Source: Fimbriimonadia bacterium
GTDB lineage: Bacteria > Armatimonadota > Fimbriimonadia > Fimbriimonadales > GBS-DC
DNA: 46,271 nt
NCBI GenBank assembly: GCA_026129765.1
Contig: JAHCHP010000023.1
Location: forward strand, 1-46,271
Direction: 5' to 3'
The notes beneath the pieces are model-generated. The model did not search any database and was not told the origin of the DNA. It saw only the letters and a list, made by a program, of their open reading frames with translations. Position numbers and translations under genes: made by a program. This document shows positions 8,408-17,600 of the stretch, piece by piece. The stretch's first letter is position 1. Every line of letters begins with the position of its first letter.

Positions 8408-9040
8408 ATGGAAGCGCAAGACTACAGGGAACCAGACCGCTGGAGCCGCCTTCAGCGGCAGATGGAATTTATCTTGGAAATCGACAAAGCCAAGCAGATC
8501 TTTCGCAAAACGCGCCTGCTGGATGGCTCAAGATACGAAAATGATGCCGAACATTCGTGGCATTTGGCGATGATGGCAGTCATTTTGTCGGAGCATGCCA
8601 ACGAACCCATTGATGTCGCCAAAGTGATAATGATGGCATTGGTGCATGACATCGTGGAGATCGATGCGGGCGACACCTTCGCCTATGACGAAGCGCGCCG
8701 TGAAACCCAGCGTGAGCGTGAGCTGATCGCTGCCGAACGCATCTTCAACCTGTTGCCGTCCGATCAAGCAGCCAACATTCGCGCCTTGTGGGATGAATTC
8801 GACAATCAAGAAACGCCGGAAGCGCGGTTTGCGCGCGCCATCGATCGCTTAGCGGGCATTCTGCCCAACTATCACAATCAAGGGGGCGGCTGGCGGGAAA
8901 ACCATGTGCCGCCTCAGAAAGTCCGCGCCCGCAATCAAGTCATTGAGCATGGCTCGGAAACTTTGTGGGACTATGCGCGCGGCTTAATCGAGGAGGCAGA
9001 ACGCAAAGGCTTCTTTCAAGAAGTTGAAACGGTGGGGTGA
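8408..9040 (+). CDS. HD-domain phosphohydrolase (HDDC2/YfbR-like)
   Basis: The 210-residue protein has the HD metal site: His49 in NDAEHSWHLAMM, then His80-Asp81 in ALVHDIVEIDAGDT, with Glu84 and Asp86 as in the HDDC2/YfbR group. Known members are 5'-deoxynucleotidases that remove phosphate from dNMPs. The FARAIDRLAGILPN block with the late Asp is also conserved. Length and ends match the family. The start is ATG 8408, next to a strong -10, with no visible ribosome site, consistent with a leaderless message. The substrate is inferred from family only. Confidence 0.85.
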   Translation: MEAQDYREPDRWSRLQRQMEFILEIDKAKQIFRKTRLLDGSRYENDAEHSWHLAMMAVILSEHANEPIDVAKVIMMALVHDIVEIDAGDTFAYDEARRETQRERELIAAERIFNLLPSDQAANIRALWDEFDNQETPEARFARAIDRLAGILPNYHNQGGGWRENHVPPQKVRARNQVIEHGSETLWDYARGLIEEAERKGFFQEVETVG

Positions 9041-9066
9041 AGCCAAAACCATTTCACAATTTATAA

Positions 9067-9074
9067 GGTATAAT
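9067..9074 (+). promoter_or_regulatory. Putative -10 element (GGTATAAT) of the metal locus
   Basis: A perfect TATAAT preceded by GG, 17 bases before the ATG at 9092. It could be the first promoter of the metal-efflux genes downstream. No clear -35 is seen. Confidence 0.55.
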
Positions 9075-9091
9075 TTGCATAGGTAAAAGCG

Positions 9092-9598
9092 ATGCTAATC
9101 GCAAAACAGTGGACTCATTGGCGTTATTTTTTCTTGGCTCTGACTATATGGGTGGGAGTTTCGCCCTTATTTACGAGTTCTACTGTCTCTTGCGGGTGTA
9201 AAAAAAACGAGTCCTTAAACAGCGATTGCCACTCCGCACCTGCGCCTAATCAGCAATCACCTTTATCCTGTTGTGACTCCGAGCAACCTGTAAATCAGAA
9301 AAAACCTGCTTGTTGTTCTAAGGAAACAGTTTCATTAGGCATAGAAGGTGAAGGTTATTTCCATAAGGAATCAAAGACGAACTGCAGCCATTGCAACTTT
9401 TGTGAGCGAGACTTACAGTTACCTGAGTGGATAAAAACCGAAAAAGCCAAAACTTCGGACCAGGTAGGGATAGCTCTGCTTACTGATTGGGAATTAACGA
9501 GTTTTCAGCAGTACCGAATTCCTTTGCTTTCCTACTTTGAACAGGTGATTCATTCACCACCTCACAAACGTGAAAATCCCCGCGCGCCTCCCATTTAA
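9092..9598 (+). CDS. Exported or membrane-anchored Cys-rich protein of the metal locus
   Basis: The 168-residue protein begins with an N-terminal hydrophobic segment (WRYFFLALTIWVGVSPLF) that could be a signal peptide or anchor. After it come many Cys: CGCKK, SDCHSA, SCCDSE, PACCSKE and CSHCNFCERD. There is no full HMA or other known domain. The repeated CC-x-[SK]-E and CxxC pairs suggest binding of soft metals. Its place directly upstream of HMA, P1B-ATPase and RND genes supports a metal-handling role, but the 279-base gap after it means it may be transcribed separately. I do not recognise the family. Confidence 0.6.
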   Translation: MLIAKQWTHWRYFFLALTIWVGVSPLFTSSTVSCGCKKNESLNSDCHSAPAPNQQSPLSCCDSEQPVNQKKPACCSKETVSLGIEGEGYFHKESKTNCSHCNFCERDLQLPEWIKTEKAKTSDQVGIALLTDWELTSFQQYRIPLLSYFEQVIHSPPHKRENPRAPPI

Positions 9599-9877
9599 TT
9601 CTTCTGTCTGTAAAAAGGCATAAATTTACCCTATGAAATTGTTTTCTTAGGTAAATCTAATCGCCCTTCACTTGCTAAACTTATTGTTCTTATCTCCAAA
9701 ACTTCTAAACCATTTTGGGGGAGTAGACGTTCACACTTTAGCATAACGTCAGGAGAACAAAGCGCAATGAAATCAAAGTGGTTTGTATCTACAGCTTCGT
9801 TGGGCTGATCCCATAGGCTTATTCCCAATCCAATGGAGGCTGTCCATTTCAACTCAATTCAACTTTGGAGGAACAAA
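9599..9877. other. Spacer within the metal locus
   Basis: A 279-base stretch with no convincing plus-strand gene. A 73-codon minus-strand frame (9631-9852) has no recognised domain and no good ribosome site, and is probably chance. The 3' end holds GGAGG at 9867-9871, the ribosome site of the next gene. I could not identify an operator. Confidence 0.4.
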
Positions 9878-10402
9878 ATGAAAAACAAACGAATATTCGT
9901 TGTCGCAGCAGGATTACTACTGATAGGCATGAGCACATTCGGGTTCACAAACATGCACGAAACCCGCACCATCCAACTCAGCATAGGGGGATTGCACTGC
10001 GAAGGCTGCGTCGCTCCAGTGGAAAACGGCTTAAAGAAAGTGACCGGCGTCTCACAGGCGAAACTGGACTTTAAGACTGGCATCGCAACGCTCCGATTCA
10101 ACGAACATAATACCCCGCTCTCCAAACTCACGCTGAGTGTCGCAGATATTCCGCACGCCATGGGGAGCAAAATGAAATACTCTGCACGCTTCATGCTTCC
10201 ACTTCAAGCAGGCGCGGGCGCAAACGCCGAAAAAGCGAGGAAAGCCGTCTCTGCTATTAAAGGCGTCCAAAAAGCGGAGCAGAACAAGAACAGGCTCTAC
10301 ATCACCTTTCACCCCAAAACGGCGGATGTGACCTACGACCAGATCAGCAAAGCGGTGCAGAATGCCGGCGTCAAAATCAACGCGCACGCCGGTCACCACT
10401 AA
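9878..10402 (+). CDS. Exported tandem HMA-domain metal-binding protein
   Basis: ATG 9878, seven bases after GGAGG, begins a 174-residue protein. Residues about 5-23 are a hydrophobic signal segment. The first HMA domain has the metal motif GLHCEGC; the second (from about residue 105) keeps the HMA-like fold pattern (KARKAVSAIKGVQKAEQ, then TYDQISKAVQNAGV) but has no Cys pair. The C-terminus ends HAGHH, which could add a His site. It is likely a periplasmic carrier that delivers copper-like metal to the adaptor/RND pump encoded downstream. An upstream in-frame start at 9833 is less likely because it lacks a ribosome site and would bury the signal. Confidence 0.75.
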   Translation: MKNKRIFVVAAGLLLIGMSTFGFTNMHETRTIQLSIGGLHCEGCVAPVENGLKKVTGVSQAKLDFKTGIATLRFNEHNTPLSKLTLSVADIPHAMGSKMKYSARFMLPLQAGAGANAEKARKAVSAIKGVQKAEQNKNRLYITFHPKTADVTYDQISKAVQNAGVKINAHAGHH

Positions 10403-10458
10403 TATCAAACCGGGCGGGGGAGGGGCAAACCCCTGCCCAGCCCATGGAGGAAATCACA

Positions 10459-10686
10459 ATGACAACGCAAACAATCACGCTTAAAATCGGTGGAATGGAG
10501 TGTGGAGGCTGTGTGAAAAGCGTGCAAAACGCTCTCAGCAACGTGCCGGGCGTTCTGAAAGTGGAAGTCAGTTTGGACAAGGCGACAGCCACTCTCCAAG
10601 CAGCGGAAACCGTCCGAATGGAACCGTTGATTGAAGCCGTCACAGAGGCAGGCTTCGACGCGGAACCGCTGGCTGGCGACAACTGA
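10459..10686 (+). CDS. CopZ-like copper chaperone (single HMA domain)
   Basis: This 75-residue cytosolic HMA protein has the GGMECGGC metal motif at residues 10-17 and the normal HMA length, ending in EAVTEAGFDAEPL. Such chaperones bind Cu(I) or a similar ion and hand it to P1B ATPases. ATG 10459 lies eight bases after GGAGG (10446-10450); the frame extends to 10444 without a ribosome site. It is flanked by the exported HMA protein and the ATPase, so all three are probably one operon. The ATPase lacks its own HMA domain, so this separate chaperone may fill that role. Confidence 0.88.
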   Translation: MTTQTITLKIGGMECGGCVKSVQNALSNVPGVLKVEVSLDKATATLQAAETVRMEPLIEAVTEAGFDAEPLAGDN

Positions 10687-10735
10687 GCGCACATGCCCAA
10701 CCATCAAAGCATAGGACAGCAGGGAGAACCGGAAC

Positions 10736-12799
10736 ATGAAGCATAAACATCGTTCTGTCGCGGAGCACCAAGCGCAGCCTCCCCTTCATGGGGGCGGAGA
10801 AGGGCAAATACACCCGCACACACGCGATAAACATGAGGGGCACACCCCTGCTATGTTCAAAACACGCTTCTTTGTCTGCTTGCTCCTCACTCTTCCCGTC
10901 CTCTACTTCACCCACGAAGTCCAACACCTGCTCGGCTACCGCCCCATCACCTTTCCCGGCGCAGAGTGGCTTGCCCCCTTCCTCGCCCTTCTCATCTATC
11001 TCTACGGGGGCGGGGTCTTCCTCGCAGGATCACGTCACGAACTCAACGCGCGCGCGCCCGGAATGATGACCCTCATCGCACTCGCCATCACCGTCGCGTT
11101 CGGCTACAGCCTCGCCGTTACACTTGGTCTCAAGGGAATGCCCTTCTACTGGGAACTTGCCACCCTCGTGGATATTATGCTGCTTGGGCATTGGATAGAA
11201 ATGCAAACCGTCCAAGGCGCAAGCCGCGCGCTGGAACATCTTGCCTCTCTTTTCCCTGCCGTCGCGCACCGCATCCGGAATGACCACATAGAAGACGTTC
11301 CCGTAAGCGAATTGCAGACGGGCGACCGCATCCTCATCCGACCTGGCGAGCAAATCCCCGCCGACGGCATCGTGCAAGAAGGGATGTCCAGTGTCAACGA
11401 AGCCTTTCTCACCGGCGAATCCCGCCCTGTTCCCAAAGAATCCGGCTCACAAATCGTCGCGGGCGCAGTCAACGGCGAAGGCACACTCCAAGTAGGAGTG
11501 ATTCACATCGGCGAAGCGACTACTATCCACCAAATGATGAGACTCGTGGAAGAAGCACAGCAATCGCGCAGTCGTTTCCAGATGCTCGCGGACAAGGCAG
11601 CCTTCTGGCTCACTTTGATTGCTGTGGCCACTGCGACCCTCACTTTCTTCGTCTGGACCTTTCTCCAAGCCGAGCTCACCTTCCGCATTGAGCGCACCGT
11701 CACACTCCTCGTCATCGCTTGCCCACACGCGCTTGGGTTAGCCATTCCCCTCGTCATCGTTAATGCCACTGCGCTCGCCGCACAAAAAGGCATCCTTGTG
11801 CGTAATCGTGAGGCATTTGAACGCGCCCGCAACATCCAAGTCGTTGCCTTTGACAAAACAGGCACGCTCACCGAGGGTCAGTTCGGTTTGCGTGCGGTCT
11901 ACACCGCCGGTATGGATGAAAACCACGCTCTCCAACTCGCAGCCAACATGGAAACCCTCTCCGAACACCCCCTCGCAGATGCCATCGTCCAAGAGGCAAA
12001 GCAGCGCAACCTCACCATCACCCCCGTCAACGCCATCCAAGCCGTACCCGGCAAGGGAATTGAGGCATGGCAAAAAGAGCAACTCTATCGCGCCGGGCGT
12101 CCCGAGTGGGCGCAGGAATTGAAAGCGGAACTGCCCGCCCAACTCCAAGTGGGGCTGCGGGAAGCCGGTGAACGAGGCGAAAGCACCATCCTTCTGATGA
12201 AAGAAACCGCTCCCGTCGCCCTCTTTGCCCTCACCGACCGCGTCCGTCAAAGCGCGAGACTCGCTGTGCAATCGCTCCAAAATCGGGGCGTACAGGTGGT
12301 CATGGTTACCGGCGATTCCCAAGCCGTCGCACAAACCGTCGCTGCCGAATTAGGTATCCAGCGCTATTACGCCCGCGTGCTGCCACAGCAAAAGGCAGCG
12401 ATTGTGCGTGAGATAAAAGAGGAAGGACACAGCATCGCCTTCGTTGGGGACGGAATCAACGATGCACCCGCACTCGTCGAAGCGGACGCAGGCATCGCCA
12501 TCGGCGCGGGAACCAACGTTGCCATCGAAGCCGCCGACCTCGTCCTCGTTGAAAACGACCCCCTCGATGTCACGCGCATCTTCATCCTCTCACGCGCCAC
12601 CTACAATAAGATGGTTCAGAACTTGTTCTGGGCAACCGGCTACAATGCCATCGCCATGCCCCTCGCCGCCGGCGTCGCCTACCAAGCAGGCATCCTGCTC
12701 TCCCCTGCCGTCGGCGCAATCTTTATGAGCCTCTCCACCGTCATCGTCGCCATCAACGCAATGCTTCTCAGAAAAACCGATTTACAAGGAGGATCCTAA
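10736..12799 (+). CDS. copB: P1B-type heavy-metal ATPase, CPH (CopB-like) subtype
   Basis: This 687-residue pump exports metal across the inner membrane using ATP. Its transmembrane metal site is CPH at residues 329-331 (IACPHALGLAIP), typical of the CopB (P1B-3) group rather than the CPC of CopA. It has DKTGT with the phosphorylated Asp373, TGES in the actuator domain, and VGDGINDAPAL in the P domain near residue 570. The N-terminus has no HMA domain; it has a His-rich tail instead (about nine His in 37 residues). The ribosome site is AGGGAGAA about eight bases upstream. It is 49 bases after the chaperone gene and one base before the adaptor gene. Cu(II)/Cu(I) or a related ion is the likely substrate. 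Confidence 0.92.
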   Translation: MKHKHRSVAEHQAQPPLHGGGEGQIHPHTRDKHEGHTPAMFKTRFFVCLLLTLPVLYFTHEVQHLLGYRPITFPGAEWLAPFLALLIYLYGGGVFLAGSRHELNARAPGMMTLIALAITVAFGYSLAVTLGLKGMPFYWELATLVDIMLLGHWIEMQTVQGASRALEHLASLFPAVAHRIRNDHIEDVPVSELQTGDRILIRPGEQIPADGIVQEGMSSVNEAFLTGESRPVPKESGSQIVAGAVNGEGTLQVGVIHIGEATTIHQMMRLVEEAQQSRSRFQMLADKAAFWLTLIAVATATLTFFVWTFLQAELTFRIERTVTLLVIACPHALGLAIPLVIVNATALAAQKGILVRNREAFERARNIQVVAFDKTGTLTEGQFGLRAVYTAGMDENHALQLAANMETLSEHPLADAIVQEAKQRNLTITPVNAIQAVPGKGIEAWQKEQLYRAGRPEWAQELKAELPAQLQVGLREAGERGESTILLMKETAPVALFALTDRVRQSARLAVQSLQNRGVQVVMVTGDSQAVAQTVAAELGIQRYYARVLPQQKAAIVREIKEEGHSIAFVGDGINDAPALVEADAGIAIGAGTNVAIEAADLVLVENDPLDVTRIFILSRATYNKMVQNLFWATGYNAIAMPLAAGVAYQAGILLSPAVGAIFMSLSTVIVAINAMLLRKTDLQGGS

Positions 12800-14539
12800 A
12801 TGAAATGGCTCAAATACACGCGCACAATTCTCGCTAGCGCGCTCCTGCTCACTGCTCTCTATGCCGGAACCCGCTGGTTCGTGGAACGCAACCGTCCGCC
12901 CGGCGCAATGACACCCATTGAAGCGCAAGCGATGGACATGGGCGTCATGAAGCCCCCGCCCGGTGCGTTCCCCGTCTCTGCTCAAACCGTAGAATACCGT
13001 GAGTTCCTTCCCACCGTCACCTACACCGGCACGTTCTTCGCCTACAACGAGGAACAAGTCCTCGCCCGTGTCAGCGGTAAGCTCACGCAAACCTTCGTCT
13101 ATCCCGGACAAGAGGTACGGAAGGGGCAGCTCCTCGCCACATTGGAACCCCAAGAGTACCAAACACGGGCAGACGAGGCGACGGGCGCGTTGCAATCCGC
13201 CATCGCCGAACGCGATGAGGCACAGCAGGAACACGCCATGGCAAACGCTGCCGTCCAAGCCCAGCAAGCGGGCGTCTCAAGCGCACAAAACCGCGTGGAA
13301 GAGGCGCAAAACGACATCCAAAGCGCGGAAGCCGCCGTGCGAAGGGTGCAAGCCAACCGCAAAGAGATCGAAGCGGGCATCCAAAGCGCGGAAGCCGACC
13401 TCGCCTACTGGCAGCGCGAAACCGCGCGCCTTACTAACCTCTTGGACAAGGGCTTCGTCGCCAAACGCGAGGTAGACCAAGCGCAAACTCAGGTCGCGAA
13501 CATGCAGGCCAAGGCACGCGCCCTCCAAGCCGCGCTGGAAGTGAACCAAGCGGAGCAGCAGGAGCGCAGCGCAGCACTCCAAGCCGCGCGTGCACGCCTC
13601 AAAACCGCAAACGCCGATCTCCAAGCCGCGCAAGCATTGCTCAGAAGCACACAGTCCGGTGTTCGGGCTGCCCAAGCGAAGGTACGGCGCATGGACGCCA
13701 TGATACGCGAGAAACAGGGCGCGACCGGCGCGGCACAACTCCAAGTGCAATACACCGAACTTCGTGCGTTGAACGACGGCATCGTTACGGAACGCAGCGC
13801 AGCACCCGGCACACTCCTCATGCCCGGTACGCCTGTCTTCCGCATTCAGGATACAAGCCGCATCCGCGCTCAGGCACAAGTCGCCGATGTGGATGCCGCC
13901 CGCCTCAAAACCGGCTTCCCCGTCTTCATCCGACGCTATGCTGAACCGAATAAGATTCACCGCGCGAAAATCACCGCCATTTTCCGCGCCGCCGACCCTC
14001 AAACCCGCACCGTTACAGTGGAGGCACTCCTGCCCAACCCCAAAGGCGAGTGGAACCCCGGCGAATATGTGGAAATGAAAATCGGACTGCAAGCACATAC
14101 CCGCCAAGCCCTCACTATCCCGCAGCAGGCAGTCCGCTACGATACCCAAAACCGCCCTTTTGTGTGGACAGTCGTGAAAGCTCTGGCAGACCCTGCCGTC
14201 GTCACCGAATACACCTGCGTGATGCACCCGGAAATTCGAACTAACGCGCCGGGAGTCTGCCCTATTTGCAGAATGGATCTCACCCCTGTTGAACAGAGCA
14301 GAGACCATCGTGCCAAACGCGCCTTCGTCCAACTCGAAGAACGGGACGGCGGCCAAATAGAGGTCATCAAAGGTCTGCAACACGGCGACCAAGTCATCAC
14401 CGCGGGATTCGAAACCCTTGTTGAGGAGGACCCCGTGTTCTTGACCGAATGGACAGCGCAAGGACCCCGGGAACTCGCGCCACCGGGCGGAACCGGTAGC
14501 GAAACACTGCCCGGTACATCCGGCGGACACCGGCATTAA
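12800..14539 (+). CDS. RND periplasmic adaptor (HlyD/CusB family) with embedded heavy-metal-binding motif
   Basis: The 579-residue adaptor has one N-terminal membrane segment (about residues 8-25), a lipoyl half-motif (VSGKLTQTFVYPGQEVRKGQLLATLEPQEY), then a very long Ala/Gln/Glu-rich coiled coil (about 125-315) and the second half-motif (YTELRALNDGIVTERSAAPG). The beta-barrel and membrane-proximal regions follow. At about residues 470-497 there is a CusB-type metal-binding motif (CVMHPEIRTNAPGVCPICRM) inside the membrane-proximal domain rather than near the N-terminus. The C-terminus is Gly/His-rich. It bridges the inner-membrane RND pump to an outer-membrane channel not encoded here. The ribosome site is AAGGAGG (12785-12791), overlapping the end of the ATPase gene. 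Confidence 0.9.
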   Translation: MKWLKYTRTILASALLLTALYAGTRWFVERNRPPGAMTPIEAQAMDMGVMKPPPGAFPVSAQTVEYREFLPTVTYTGTFFAYNEEQVLARVSGKLTQTFVYPGQEVRKGQLLATLEPQEYQTRADEATGALQSAIAERDEAQQEHAMANAAVQAQQAGVSSAQNRVEEAQNDIQSAEAAVRRVQANRKEIEAGIQSAEADLAYWQRETARLTNLLDKGFVAKREVDQAQTQVANMQAKARALQAALEVNQAEQQERSAALQAARARLKTANADLQAAQALLRSTQSGVRAAQAKVRRMDAMIREKQGATGAAQLQVQYTELRALNDGIVTERSAAPGTLLMPGTPVFRIQDTSRIRAQAQVADVDAARLKTGFPVFIRRYAEPNKIHRAKITAIFRAADPQTRTVTVEALLPNPKGEWNPGEYVEMKIGLQAHTRQALTIPQQAVRYDTQNRPFVWTVVKALADPAVVTEYTCVMHPEIRTNAPGVCPICRMDLTPVEQSRDHRAKRAFVQLEERDGGQIEVIKGLQHGDQVITAGFETLVEEDPVFLTEWTAQGPRELAPPGGTGSETLPGTSGGHRH

Positions 14540-14559
14540 ACGATTTCTGACCGAGACAT

Positions 14560-14576
14560 CCCCGAAACTTTCGGGG
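14560..14576 (+). other. Short perfect inverted repeat between adaptor and RND genes
   Basis: CCCCGAAA-c-TTTCGGGG is a 17-base perfect hairpin 20 bases after the adaptor stop. There is no T-run, so it is not a standard terminator. It may set the ratio of adaptor to pump by partial termination or message stability. Confidence 0.4.
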
Positions 14577-14620
14577 AAACAGCCCAAAAGCATCGATTTA
14601 TATAACTTTGAGAACAAGAA

Positions 14621-17600
14621 ATGAACACTAATGGTTTCAATATCGTGCAATGGAGCGTGAGGCATCCCGTCGCGGTGATTGCCTTCTATGTGGGGCTGCT
14701 CGCGATGGCAATTTACGTCATCGGTTTCACCATGCCACGCCGGATGATGCCCTATGTAGAGAGTCCGCTTATCGGGATTGTCACCCGCGCGCCTGGTTTG
14801 AGCGCGGAAGAAATGGAACTCTATTACAGCAAACCCATTGAACAGCGAATGACCGGCGTGCCGGGCGTCCGCTATATCCGAAGCACCGCACAGGAAGGCT
14901 ACAGTCTCGTTTCTCTGGAGTTCCCTTACGGAACTGACATGCAGCGCATGCTGACCCAAGTGCAAGCCCTCCTGACCGCCGTGCAGGATGACCTCCCTAT
15001 GCAGGGCGCGAACACACAGCCCTCGTGGGTGCTTCAAATAGACCCGTTGAACCTGCCCGTGCTGACTCTTTCCGTGACCGGCGACTCCCGGTGGGACCCC
15101 GCGCGCTTGCGGGAAGTGCTGGAAAACGAAATCGCCGACCGGATGAAAATGGCGAGCGGCGATATCTACACGGTTTCGGTCTTCGGGGGCTACCGGCGGC
15201 AGATGCAGGTGTTGGTCAACCGGGAGAAACTTCGCGCATTCGGGCTATCGATGGGCGATGTGCGCCGAGCCATCGATTCGGTGAACAGGGCGCAACCCGC
15301 AGGACGCCTCACCGCCGGCGACCGCGAGGAAATGGTGCGCTTGGATACCCTCGCCCGCTCGGTGCGCGAGGTGGAAACTTACCCCGTCAAGGCGGTCAAC
15401 GGGCGGATTGTCTACATCAAAGACATCGCGCAGGTGGTGGACACCTACGACGAGAAACGCAGTGGATATCATCACCAATGGCAGGATGAACGGGGCAGTT
15501 GGCACGTGGAGGACGCGCTCGCCGTTAATGTGCTTCAGAACCCTTGGGCGAGTTCTCCCCGTGTCATTGAGGCGGTGATGGCGAAGGTGCGCGAGTTTGA
15601 GCGCGACTATCCGGGCATCCGCTTCAAGGTGGCATACAACAACGCGGAGTTCGTGGACATCCTGCTCCATAATCTCTTTGAAGAACTGTTGCTGGCGGTG
15701 CTGCTGACGGGGCTGGTGATTTGGCTCTTCTTGGGCAACGCGCGGATGACCCTCATTGCGCTGACCGCTATCCCGACTTCCATGGCGATGGCTATCCTCG
15801 CGCTCGTTCCGCTGAATATGAGCCTGAACTCCAGTACGCTCATTGGCTTACTCTTCGCCATCGGCAGGCTGGTGGATGACGCCATCATTGACCTGCATGC
15901 CGTGGAGCGTCACCTACGGATGGGTAAAGACCGCGTGCAGGCGACGGTGGACGGCATCACGGAGGTGCGCCGAGCGGTGGCTGCCTCTACGGTGATGATT
16001 TGCATTGCTCTCGCGCCGTTGCTCTTCAGTGGGGGGATTGTGGAGTTGATGTTTGTGGGGCTGGTCTGGCCCCTCATCTTCGGTCTGCTTGCTTCCTTCT
16101 TCGTATCCTTGACCCTCACGGCGGTGCTTGCCTCACGCTTTTTGAAAGTAGAAAGCGGGCAGCCCGAGCGGAGAAACCCGCTGGAACGCTGGATTTTACT
16201 GCCCTGCCAGCGGTTTTTGGATAAATTGGAAGGGGGCTACGCGAACCTCATCCGCTATCTTTTGAAGCACCGCTTCGTGAACATGGTGCGCGTGCTGGCG
16301 ACTTTGGTCGTGGGTTTCGGTTTCTACTTTCTTATCGGCTCCGAAATGATGCCGCTTGCGGATGTGGGGCAAGCCTACCTGAAATTAGAGATGCAACCCG
16401 GCACTTCCTATGCGGGAACCGAGAAAGCCGTGCAGCGCATCCAGAAGATCGTTCAAAAATACCCGGAAATCTTGCATAGTTCATGGGAGATTGGCGCAGA
16501 AGGCGGACCTGGCTACTACGAGGGCGCGTACTTCACGGGCTACGGGGGGATGCGCGTCAATGGGGCGACCGCCATGCTGACTTTGAAGGATAAGGACACG
16601 CGAAAGCGGGACATTTGGCAGGTGATAGACGCGATTCAAGAGGAGGCGACCGCTACCATTCCAGGCATCCGCCTGCTGCAAATCAAGGAGATGGGTTCCG
16701 ATGTGATGGCTACCTCCGCTGCGCCGATTCAAATCCTCGTCTACGGACAGGATTTACACTTGACGAGCCGGCTCGCGGAAGAGACCCTCCAAATCGCCAA
16801 AGAGCAAGTGCCGGATTTCTACCAACCCGGCACTTCGTGGGAGATGTCACTCCCGTCGTGGCAATTGGAAGTGGATTTGCAGAAAGCCGCGCAGGTCAGT
16901 TTGACGCCCGAAGAGATTGCCTCGCAGGCATACTACTCGCTGAAGGGAGGCTACACGGAGCAGTTCTATCGTTTTCCCACACGGCGGCAGACTACCATCC
17001 TCCTGCGCTACGACGAGGCACAGCGGCAGTACCCTCAAGACTTGGAGAACCTCGTTTTGGTGAACTCGGAGGGGAAAGATGTGCTGATGAAGTCGGTCGC
17101 CCGCCTTGTTTACCGCTCCGCCCCGACCTTGATTGAAAGGGATGGCTTGCGACGGGTGGTGAGCGTGATGGGTTATTATCGGAAGGGGGATTACCAGGGC
17201 AATGCCTTGGTAGCGTCCGATCAACCCGCAATCCAACATGAAAATAATCAGCAATCTGACCTCCCCATTCCGCAAATCACTCCCCGTCCGTCGATGGATG
17301 TTGCGATGGACGTAATGATGAAGACGATGACCCAGATCAACTGGCCCCCTCGCGACTACGGAATGGAGGTGCGAGGCGATATGACCCAGATGATGGACTC
17401 TTTTCGCCGGATGTTGGGCGGTTTCGTGATTGCTCTAATACTGATGTATCTTGTGCTGGTGGTGCAGTTCGGGAGTTTCCTGCAGCCCGCGCAGATGCTA
17501 TTCAGCCTGCCGCTGGAGTTGTCGGGGGTGTTCATCTTCCTCTATCTGATGCACCAAGCTTTCAGCACGGTTTCTATCTTGGGTGTGATTGTGCTGACCG

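Noticed and set aside
9631..9852. 73-codon minus-strand frame between metal genes
   Set aside because: No recognised domain and no good ribosome site; the spacer is better read as regulatory or unassigned.
13277..15037. 586-codon minus-strand frame across the adaptor and RND genes
   Set aside because: It is a shadow of GC-rich adaptor coding sequence; the plus-strand families there are unmistakable.
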